Assembly: GCF_050003625.1 (NCBI RefSeq)
Contig: NC_134398.1
Coordinates: forward strand, 113,126,145-113,190,144
DNA from: Haematobia irritans
Lineage: Eukaryota; Arthropoda; Insecta; Diptera; Muscidae
Reading direction: 5' to 3'
Length of the DNA stretch: 64,000 bases
Shown here: positions 33,143 to 42,717 of the stretch, one piece after another
How positions within the stretch are numbered: position 1 is the stretch's first letter
How the letters are laid out: every line of letters begins with the position of its first letter
The notes under the pieces: model-generated
What the model saw: only the letters and a program-made list of their open reading frames with translations
Databases searched by the model: none
Told to the model about the DNA's origin: nothing
Position numbers and translations under genes: made by a program

Positions 33143-35223
33143 CACACAAAAAAAAATTTTTGATTTCAATCACGAAAATCGCGGATTCAATCATTTTTTT
33201 AATTGAAATGTCTTCAATCACGAAAATGATAGTATCAATCACCCATTTTGATTGAAAACCAACACGATTTTCAATTAAAAATTTAATTGACTTTTGTCAC
33301 GGAATCAATTAATTGTGTGATTGAATCAATTAAAAACGTGATTGATTTTTAACATAAAATTCAATCACAGTTTTAATTGAATCAATTAAAATTTTAATTA
33401 ATTTCGCGACAAAAATCAATCAACTATTTGATTCATTCAATTAAATAATTAATTGAAATTGGCTATAAATTTCGATCAAAAAATTTATATATTGCGACCC
33501 CAAAATCGTATTTAGTTTTATTTGAAATAAAAGAAAATATGTGTTTCTTATAAAACATATTCAATATTTTATTATTTTTTGAATTATGCAATAGACAAAT
33601 AAATTTGGTTCTTGTTATTTGTGTTTTGTTCTAACATAACTTACTAATACAATTACTATCAATAACAACTATAGGGTGAAAAAATAAATTATATAAATCA
33701 TTATAATAATAACCATGTTAGCATGTTCCTTCTAATATGTAGATGCGCCTAGATTTCCAATAATTCAGCAGCCTGTAAGCTAAATTAGAATAATTTGAAT
33801 TTAATTTTGTTCAAATAAAAATTAATTTTGTTAAACATTACCTGCATAGAATATCAAGTTCAATTCTTAGTTCCAGGTTACAGATTTATAATCTTCTTTT
33901 GTAGTTGTAGTCTTTTAGCATAAAAAGGTGTATTAAGGAGCTCGGTAATTTAATTTTAGTAACAATTCCTTTCCAAAATCCACACATTGAAATCGTCTAT
34001 TAAAATTTGAACCAATGAAAGACAAAAATAATGGGAAAACAGTGTAGTATTTGGTATTATATTGATGATACTTCGTAAATTCTGGAAATAGAAAAAAATA
34101 TAAATGGAAAATACATATTTTTATTATTTTCGGATATTTTTCATGTTTTTAAATCCAAAAGAAAGAACTTTTTTACCATTACATAATTCAGCTCATTAGT
34201 TTATATATCAGATATACTGCTCTCTACTTGGGTTCAAACTGAAAAAGGCAGGTAAAGCAAAAATGCAATTTAATGCCAACGCCACTTCCCAACTTCAAGG
34301 TGAATCTTCCAACAAACCCATACCGCTCTTGGTTTTAAGAAAACTAAGAGTGAAAAAAATTTATAATTTTAAAAGATCAAGACGGTACCCACTTTTTTGT
34401 TGCAAACATATTCTTATATATTTGATAAAATGATGGAGTTGATGGTCAAGTGATTGGTCAATTTCACAAAATAAAATTGGTCGCTAAAAGAAATGAATAA
34501 AAAAAATATATTATTTTAGTCCGTTTAATGTAAACAGGCTTCAATGGAAATCCGTATACATATTTCACAATTTCTTACCTTCAATAAACGTAGATTGTTT
34601 TCCATTTTTACAATACCACAAAACACAAACACAGGTAATTTCAAATGCGTTCTCTCATATATTTTTTTCAAACCTTTACCACGTGGTCGTTTGTTGTTGC
34701 ACACTTTATTTATTTCAACCCTTTGCTATGATTTGTTGTTGCGTTCAAAATATTTATGCACACATATTGAATGCAGCAGACAGAATGTCGCCAATCATGT
34801 TTTTCAATTTACGCGAAAAACAAAAAACCAACCGTTCGTTACGAGTTACTTCCACAGACTGATCTCTCCATCATACATTGTTGAATAAATACCCATTCTC
34901 TTGTTCTCTTTTCGCTCTTTCCATTGCTCAAAATTATTCAATTTCAATCACAAAGGTGATTGGATCAATCACACGTGTAATTGGAAACGGAAAAAATTTC
35001 AATCACGTTTGTAATTTAAAATTATTTCCGAATTGATTAACAAATTGATTGAATCAATTAATATTTTAATTGGAAACGTAACAAATATCAATCATTTTTT
35101 TAATTGGTTTTTATTCGGATTTGATTAAATAATTAATTGAATCAATTAACATATTAATTGAATCCGTTTCCAAATTCAATTAAGTGCTTAATTGAAAAAA
35201 TGTTGGTGATAATTTTTTGTGTG
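33143..35223 (-). mobile_element. E-family element, copy E2 (2.1 kb), inverted relative to E1
   Basis: Right-type end CACACAAAAAAAAATTTTTG at 33143 and left-type end GATAATTTTTTGTGTG to 35223, TA on both sides. Only 86 bases separate it from E1. Overall similarity with E1 is high, with scattered substitutions and small indels. It carries the best preserved version of the family's putative small gene (34605-33933). Confidence 0.85.
33933..34605 (-). CDS. Candidate four-exon E-family gene, 96 residues
   Basis: Minus-strand model. Exon 1, 34605-34579, starts MENNLRLLK and ends at GTAAGA. Exon 2, 34483-34389, begins after CTTTTAG and reads RPILFCEIDQSLDHQLHHF onward. Exon 3, 34343-34324, 20 bases, reads FLKTKS. 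Exon 4, 34081-33933, begins after TTTCCAG with EFTKYHQYNTKYY and stops at 33933. All phases agree (0, 2, 1). Introns are 95, 45 and 242 bases; the second is short, with a weak GTACCG donor, so a two-exon form ending near 34340 is an alternative. The FxKYHQYNTKYY and FIGSNFNRR blocks recur in E1 and E3. Function unknown. Confidence 0.35.
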
Positions 35224-35225
35224 TA

Positions 35226-36062
35226 TATAATGTACCCTTTCATTACATCCAATTCAGCACCATAAAGTAATCTGTTAAATAATCGATAGATTATATTGGG
35301 CATTACCAGTTGAGCATGAAATCGATAAGAAAGACGCTGTCTCTCTCACAGAAAATAAATGAGAGAGAAATTGAAAAATATAATCCAGGGACCATTTAAT
35401 TTTGGTATCTAAAAGTAATGTACAAAATAGTGTCTCTAGCAAAACTAAACAAAAACACACACTTATGATCGGAATAGAGTTTCGGTGGTTACGCGTAATG
35501 CATAAAAAGATATGATATAATCGTAAGGTGAAGTGTGGTTTGCTGAACAAAAATAAGCAAAGTCCCGCTAGAAGACGTCACAAAAATTCCACTTCTCATA
35601 ATTTGTTTAGTTGTTCTCTAGGTTGCAAATGGTTTGGTCGGACACGGAGTTCTCATAGGGTAATCAAAACGAAAGAAAAATGTAAGTAAAAAATTAGTAA
35701 TAATTCTATTATATAGCAACTATATTTATTTCATATTTATATTCAAATTTCAGGTGCAGTTTATTTACTTTCTAGCAGGATTGGACCTCCATAACAACAC
35801 ATACGCCTAACAATGCAGCGACAAAAGAAGTGCCAATTTGAAAGTAAATGCGTCTTACCACGAATATTAAAATAATTCCTTGTTGTTTGTATAGTCATAA
35901 CTTAATTATTTTACTTATAAACTAAATAACATATTTAGTTAAAGTCCAAATATAAATTTGGCTTAATAAAAAACTATAAAAATCATTCTAGCAAAATTAG
36001 TGCTTATTTAGCTAGCATTTTTTCACTATCCTTTTCAGTGGGTAGAGAAGTGTGTACAAATT
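35226..36062. other. Upstream part of the gene-like block
   Basis: No repeat seen elsewhere in the window. Contains GTAAGT (35682) and TTTCAG (35753) splice-like signals and a short frame MQRQKKCQFE at 35813 that could splice from 35843 to 36079 in phase. No transposon end recognised. Confidence 0.4.
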
Positions 36063-36330
36063 ATGTGTGAATTTTCAGCTACCAAATTGGTGGTTATCGA
36101 TAATGCAGAGAATAGTCTATTGGTTATATTCAGCGACATGTTCTCGTTAAACTCTCCGCTCAAACACATGGGGTGTAATGCGGAGCGTAAGTAGGGGTGT
36201 TTATAAATTAGTAGCTATATAGTTAGGTATTCGCTGCTTCCCAGAACAAGCGGGTAATTATGTGACCAACTTAACACACACTCAAATTACGACTGCTTCA
36301 GTAAATGACATTTTTTATCGGTTTACTTAA
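36063..36330 (+). CDS. Candidate small spliced gene, about 70 residues
   Basis: Exon from the acceptor CTATCCTTTTCAG (ends 36038) contains the ATG at 36063. It reads MCEFSATKLVVIDNAENS onward to 36186, where a GTAAGT donor follows. The 58-base intron ends GCTGCTTCCCAG at 36244. The next exon continues in phase as QQAGNYVTNLTHTQITTASV to the stop at 36328-36330. Upstream, GTAAGT at 35682 and TTTCAG at 35753 suggest a non-coding first intron. It lies between E2 and the Tc1 end, where Tc1 itself should have little sequence, so it is probably a separate insertion. Product unknown. Confidence 0.3.
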
Positions 36331-36488
36331 CAATGAGAGATGTGTGATTATTGAGAATAACAAATAGCAGTTATAAAATCCCGTTACTTTACACATTGAC
36401 CTTAAAAACTACCAAGGACGTGGAGAAAAAATGCAAAGAAATATATACAGTTTTTGAAAATGTCCCTAATTATATGGCCACCACTGTA

Positions 36489-36735
36489 TATGTTTACTCG
36501 AAATTTGTAAATTTATATATATATTTACATTCACACATATAATTTGTATGAAACGTTCATGCCCCAAACATAATATATTCTACCATATTAACATATGTGT
36601 TCCAACCATTTAGTGTTAGCTTAGGAACATTACATGTTTGCACTTAAATATATTGTGTTTAAAAATTGTGCCAGAAACACATTTTGCTTATATCGGAACA
36701 TATCAAAAACCTATTTTTCTAACAGTGTATATATG
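36489..36735 (-). repeat. ATATG-rich repeat, copy 2, right piece
   Basis: Matches 1175-1430 inverted, ending CTATTTTTCTAACAGTG. Together with 26333-26711 it rebuilds one copy, split at ACAACATA/TATG. Copy 1 shows the unsplit site. Confidence 0.75.
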
Positions 36736-37409
36736 TATTTCATCTCGTCACCATATTTTCTTTTGATCTATCTCTCGCTCTCTCTGACGTTTCTAAACAT
36801 ACAGCAATACCTCGATTTACGTCGTTGATTTTTTCGCCAACTTTATCAGAAACGCCTTCCATAAGTGAAATAAGTACCAACGATGATGACATCGAAACAT
36901 TTATTTCTAAAATTTATTTTTTTTTTAAATGTATGCAACGTGATTGGTTTCCATTTGTTTATGAACTTTAAAACCTGATATTTTTGAATAATGAATTGTG
37001 ATTTTTTTGTTTATATGTTTGTTTTATGTATATATGTTTATTTACACGCATACATACATAATTAAATGGACTTAGGAGTAAGTATGAGCAATTTTTTTTC
37101 GGTTTACGTCGTTTCGATTAACGTTGTCAAATTCCGGAACCAATCACGACGTAAATCGAGGGATTACTGTATATATGTTTATACGAAATTTCCAAACTTA
37201 TATATGTTTGCATCCAAAGTTATTATATTTAAGAAAATGTAATGTCCCAAACATAAGATGTTCTAACATATTAACATATATGTCCCAAACATATTATATT
37301 AGTTTATGAACATTATATGGTTGCACTAAAAAATAATGTGCTAAAAATTTGAGTTAAAAAATATAATTTTTACACCGAAACATATGAAAAACAGTCTTTT
37401 TCGTCCGTG
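36736..37409 (-). repeat. ATATG-type repeat, variant 2, split by a MITE
   Basis: The right end is GTCTTTTTCGTCCGTG before TA (37410-37411), the inverse of the left end at 30225. Rich in ATATGTTT and CCCAAACAT motifs. It is interrupted at 36802-37169. Confidence 0.6.
36802..37169. mobile_element. Tigger/pogo-like MITE
   Basis: TIRs CAGCAATACCTCGATTTACG and CAGTAATCCCTCGATTTACG (inverted), TA at 36800-36801 and 37170-37171. CAG(T/G)..CCTCG-type ends and the TA target are typical of pogo/Tigger elements. Length 368 bases, no coding. Confidence 0.8.
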
Positions 37410-37652
37410 TAGTTAAGTGATTCGACTTAAAAGTGATTATATTTATATGAAACTAAACTTGGCTTTAAAAATTCTGAAAATTTCTTGAAAATTAACGAAA
37501 TCTCTTTATCATTGTTTATTTTTTGATTTTTTTCTATCTTAACCACACATTTTAAAAGGATTCAAAAATAGAAGTTGCCGTTAATACGTTTTTAAAGGAC
37601 TCTGATGGCTTATGAAGAAAAAAAAAACGAATAAATTCAAATTTGTTCCCCA
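37410..37652. repeat. Old dispersed repeat
   Basis: 37412-37620 resembles 13720-14035 in inverse orientation (AGTGATTCGACTTAAAA and neighbouring blocks). No gene. Confidence 0.4.
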
Positions 37653-38040
37653 CACTGAAAAAAAGCATGCCCGGCAACCAATCTAGCAAAATCCAGAAAT
37701 TACTTTTCTGCTCTCATCGAGTAGTTTCGGCTGGGATAAGTGATTTTTTATTTGGATTTTTTGTGTTGCATTGAGTAATCACTCCAACTGCTTTATTTGA
37801 CATTTTTGAGTAGAAAATTTTGCTGACTTTGGACAAGGAAAACAATTTTACATCAGAGAAATCGCCTTTTATGCTAAGCAAAATTCATATTCGAATTTCA
37901 TAGCTTTACATTTGAAAAATCCGAAAAATGATTTACATGAATTGCTACAATGCTACAATGAAATCGGAGATGTTTTAACATTTATAATCCTGCACTGTAA
38001 TTATAAGATTTTAATCTTGTTGTGTAGGTACTCAATAAAA
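37653..38040. repeat. Possible TIR element left end CACTGAAAAAAAGCATG
   Basis: An end-type sequence followed by CGAGTAGTTTCGGC and TTGAGTAATCACTCC motifs. No matching right end is found before the retrotransposon remnant begins. Confidence 0.3.
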
Positions 38041-38044
38041 TGAA

Positions 38045-40905
38045 ATGAAATGCTAGAAAAGCATCCTTCGAAACCCTAAAGAAAGACGTTACAAAGAAAT
38101 ATCTTCACTGGCCAAGTTCGATTATTGCCGTGAATTAGAAGAGAAAATAGACCATGTAAGAGACTCCAAGGACTGATGGAAAATAGCTAAATAGATTCGA
38201 AATGAGGAATCCTTCAATAGCATTATCGCTCCTATGGAAGAACTGAAAACATATTTCGAACAATTATTGAACCGCCCTCAAATAAGTAATGACATACAAT
38301 ATACCCCAATGCACTACATTGATGAAGATTTGGATAGGGAAATAACCATAATGGATGTGAAGAGAGCCCTCGCAAAGATGAAGCTTAATAAGGCACCAGG
38401 CGAAGACCGCAAACCATATGAATTTTATAAGTTTGCTCCAGATGAGTTTCTTCGAGAAGTTGCCAAAACCTTTAATGATTTGTTTGAAAGAGGCGAAATT
38501 GACTCCTAATTCAACAGAAGCATCTCATTCATGAACTGTCTACCAAAAGTTATGATGGGAATTCTTACAGAACGTGTTTCGGACTGGGTCGAAAAACACA
38601 ACAAATTAAGTGAATACCAATCGGGATTCAGGAAAAATTATTCTACAACAGACAACGTCTTCAATTTGTCGTCAATTATACATTTAAATTGGAACATAAA
38701 CAGGAAAACATATGCGTTTTTTGTTGATTTCAAAGCTGCGTTTGACAGTGTCTCTAGGAAATCTTTAATATACAACGATATACGTACGATTTATAAAAAA
38801 CGTGTATGAAAACACACAATTTGCAGTATGGACGGGAAAATAATTATCTACCGATTTCAATACTACCACCGGCGTGAAACAGGGTTGTTTGATGTCGCCG
38901 ATACTATTTGCCTTATACCTAGACGATTTGCATGAATTTATTGGTGGTGGGACGAATATGAATGGGCTAAATATACGAGTATTACTCTATGCTGATGGTA
39001 TCGTAATATTAGCAAATGAGAGGGATGTGATGCAGCAGATGATAAATAAATTTGCGAAATTTGGAATATGGATGTAAATTTATCAAAATCAAAAATCATG
39101 GTATTCAGAAAAGGTGGAAGATTAGCAGCAAACGAAAAATGGTATATTACCTAGGCATGATTCTGACTCCACAACTAAGCTTCAAAACGCATATAACATA
39201 TATGAACGTAATAATGCCGCCAAGAATATTGTCAATACTACTTGGACAAACTTTTTACATAAAGAAAACAAATCAACCAGCACTAAATTGAAGCTATTTC
39301 AGGCAGTAAGCAGAGCAATTCAAATGTATGGATCTGCAGTATGGGGCTTTTCAAATTTTGATGAAGTGGATAAACTGTTATTATATTTTTTAAAGAAAAT
39401 TTTAAGATTACCTAGTTGCACGCCATCCTATTCTCTAATGCTGGAGACGGGAGTCCAACACAATCATATCAATGCTCTCTAATCGCATCTACAATATATT
39501 GTCCGCGCCATGTTTGAATATGGAACTGAACGGTTACGACACAAATTAGCTAGACAAGTATTGGAATATCAAATTTTTGGGCAAAGGAAATCAACACTCT
39601 GATGATTGAAAACAACTTAATAAATACACTTTCCTCAGTTTCAGAATGGAACGGAGTATCAATCTCCTTTTACATTCTCTTAACACAAGACACATCACAA
39701 CTGCAATAGAAAAGACTACACGATCTGACAGATGTTACAAAAATTTAAACCCCAGCATTGGATATACGTATCTTACAGATAATTTAACTTAATGCGAGAA
39801 AATGTGGATATTTAAGGCGAGGACCAGTGCAGCCGCTAGTGAAAAATTGAGTGAAGTAGATTTTGGAAAAAAGTGGAGTAGATTGAATAAAATTGAAGTA
39901 GTATACATTTTTGAATGTATTCTGGGTCGTGGTGAAATTCTGAGTCGATCTGAGCATGTCGGTCCGTCCGTCCGTCTGTTGAAATCACGCTAACTTCCGA
40001 ACGAAACAAGCTATTGAAACTTGGCACAAGTAGTTGTTATTGATATAGGTCGGATGGTATTGCAAATGGGCCATATCGGTCCACTTTTACGTATAGCCCC
40101 CATATAAACGGACCCCCCAAATTTGGCTTGCGGGGACTCTAAGAGAAGCAAATTTCATCCGATCCAGGTGAAATTTGGTACATGGTTTCAGCATGTGATC
40201 TCGAACAACCATGCAAAAATTGGTCCACATCGGTCCATAATTATATATAGCCCCCATATAAACTGATCCCCCGATTTGGCTTGCGGAGCCTCTAAGAGAA
40301 CAAAATTTCATCCGATCCGGCTGAAATTTGGTACATGGTGTAAGTATATGGTCTCTAACAACTATGCAAAAATTGGTCCACATCGGTTAATAATTCAATG
40401 ATTAAAACCGCTATGTTCATCGTAATTAAAGGAATAGGAAAAACAATTAGGTAATATGGGGAAAAATTTAAAAATTTGAAGCATAACAAAAAGTGAAGCA
40501 GATTTTTGGAAGAAGGAGTGACGAAGTAAATTTTGTGAAAATGAAGCAAAATACTTCGATTGAAGTAGTAGCGGCAGTACTGGCGAGGACTGATACAATT
40601 GAGCTTAACGGCAAAACCTTCCGAGTTGGTATCAATACAAATTGTTCCATGTGCAATATGAATGAAACGGAAAATATACAGCATTTTCTATGCCGATGTC
40701 CCACATTAAGAGAATTCAAACAAATGTTTTTTCAAACTATCACATTTCAAAAAAACTTTCTTATTAACATTCTAAATGGATTAGTCGTAAACTGGAAGAA
40801 ACTAGCAATGTTCATTAAAATTTGTATAGAATACAGAGCACAATTATTAGCAGAATTTAACCTCTGAACAAAAAACAAAATCTAAGCATTCCATAATTAA
40901 TTTAA
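38045..40905 (+). pseudogene. Non-LTR retrotransposon pol remnant 1
   Basis: Non-LTR elements copy RNA into nicked DNA with an endonuclease-reverse transcriptase. Here the 5' part is missing. Readable in changing frames are: KIDHVRDSKD near 38145; NKAPGEDRKPYEF near 38385 (fingers region); YAFFVDFKAAFDSVSRKSL near 38710; KQGCLMSPILFALYLDDL at 38877; LLYADGIVILA near 38978 (catalytic YADD changed to YADG); YLGMILTP near 39145; and a terminal zinc-knuckle-like CSMCNMNETENIQHFLCRCP at 40650-40710. Many stops and frameshifts; a family A fragment interrupts it. Clade not settled (I/Jockey group likely). Confidence 0.85.
39918..40393 (-). repeat. Family A dispersed repeat, copy 4 (internal fragment)
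   Basis: Minus-strand fragment from the CAGAATACATT block through the ACGG run and about two 154-base units. It is inserted in the retrotransposon remnant; flanks repeat a GAAGTAGATTTT/GAAGCAGATTTT pattern, possibly a diverged local duplication. Confidence 0.8.
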
Positions 40906-42402
40906 AGACTGAGTCCTAAGGTACCTTAGGCCAAAATATCATGAATGTCATAGAGGACCACTGTCAATTGTGTAACATATATTTTATATCGCATGAGAGA
41001 AATTCGCGTTCGCCATGTATAGTTAAGCTATAACGCCATTGCTTTTCATGAATATACGAGTCGTTAATGGAGGCTACTTTCATTGGTGACAAACGCAAAC
41101 AACTATGGGCGGAGTTAAAACAGACGAGTTTCGTTCGGTTGCGTACGCCAACGATTTATTTTTTTAACTGTGAATAGATGAGTAATTATGGTGGAAACTA
41201 TATGTCATAAAAGGTGACAATTGAATCTTACTCCTATTAGTTTTTAAAATTTTGTGCGTTTGTGTTTGCACATAAAGTCAAGTTCAGTAAAGAATTCTTA
41301 CTCAAATTTCAAATTATGTTTGCAAAATTACAAGCAAATCTAAGCAAAACTTTGGCTTCTGGGGCATATAAAATACTAGACAAATCCGGTGTTGCTGCAG
41401 AAGCCAGAGTTTTGCCTAGATTTGCTTCAAATTTTGCACAAGAAGTATATTTGATAGTATCGTCAAGAGTGCCAAGTTTGATTTAAATTGGTTCCGATTT
41501 AGGTATAGCCCCCATATCAACGTACATTTGCAGAAATGCATTATTTTACCCGTGTTAGTGAGGTTTAGTGCAAGTTTTTGGCGCATTTGGCTAAGCACGG
41601 GTATAAATATAATACATCGTTGGAAAGGTATTAAAGGTATGCAATTAGAAAGAACGAAAAATACGAAACTTTGGAAACTTGAATTAAAAATATGAATTGA
41701 AACCTTAATAACTTTGGAACTAATTGTGATATCATTATGATTTTTATTGATTTTTGCAGGGAAAATTGTTTTAAGAAATATTGATGAATGTACCATTCCC
41801 AAAATTGGTATCAAAAATCCCCAAAGTGGGGACATAGGATTGGTAGGATGTTGAAACCTTTTACAGTTAGTTAGTGGACACACAGGGCTTTTGGGAAAAT
41901 AGATCGGCTTAGCAATCGGTGCTTTGCCGAATGAGAATTTTTGAAAACAAATTTTTTCTTTTTGAAAAATTGCCGAATTTGGGAGGAGAAGAACTCATAT
42001 ACCACTTGACCAAAGTGGCCGATAAAAGCTTAAAACGTATGCTATTTGGGTGGTCTATAAGAAACAAGTAAAAAAAGATTGATAGAAATCTCTAACAAAA
42101 TGTTACGACAGAAAGAATGTATGTGCCTTTTTCCAAAAAATGGTCAAAATTCTATATTTTTTGAAATTCTAATTTGTAGACTTTACAGCTTTTAATCTAA
42201 AGCACATCCGTACACATTTTTCTTTCTTCTTCTTCTATAATTCAAAGAATTTTGTAGGGAATGCAAAAATTACGAATCCACTCAGAAACGGAACTTCTAG
42301 GTTCAAAATACTGACCCAAAAAAATAAATTGTGGGACCTATATCTTGCGAGCGGTAAAAATAATTGCACACGCACACAATTTTTTTGTAGAGCTTTACCC
42401 AA
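40906..42402. other. Noncoding stretch with an old repeat fragment
   Basis: About 41280-41560 contains GATTTAGGTATAGCCCCCATATC, resembling family A/B internal units, with AAATCTAAGCAAAACT and GTTTTGCCTAGATTTGC inverted around it. The remainder shows no gene or recognised repeat. Confidence 0.4.
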
Positions 42403-42717
42403 CACTGAAAAAACAGTGAACCTTTTCCATTGCAAAATGAACTAAACTGTAGTAATATTGACCATGATTTAGCCCTTAAGATTTTTTTCAACTTGTCTAG
42501 TTTATAATTCTCTTAAATTTTAGTTCATCTATAACATTGTATTTTAGTTCATTTATAGTATTATTTTGGTGTACTTGCTTATTTTTTGGGAAACCCGATA
42601 ATAAAAATTGGTAACAGTATCTTTAAAATGTCGACGACTAAACTATTTTTAAATTAATCATTCCACAGTACAGAGAAATTAAATAATTAAAGGAACAACA
42701 AACCGTTTTACTATTAT

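Larger units (their letters stand above)
26714..36486 (-). mobile_element. Tc1-like element, copy 2, expanded by nested insertions
   Basis: Terminal repeats CAGTGGTGGTCATATAATTA (26714) and the inverse TAATTATATGGCCACCACTG (to 36486), with TA at 26712-26713 and 36487-36488. The host repeat is continuous across this gap in copy 1, so this 9.8 kb interval is one insertion that later received others: a hAT (27422-29822), a small MITE (30225-30631), two E elements (30952-35223) and a gene-like block at 35226-36330. The original element would have been under 2.5 kb. Confidence 0.85.

Noticed and set aside
31311..34888. 114-codon minus/plus ORF shared by E1 and E2 (FTIPQNTNT-containing)
   Set aside because: Antisense to the splice-like exons. 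Differences between the copies are mostly amino-acid changing, and E3 breaks the frame, so chance openness between recent copies is likelier than coding.
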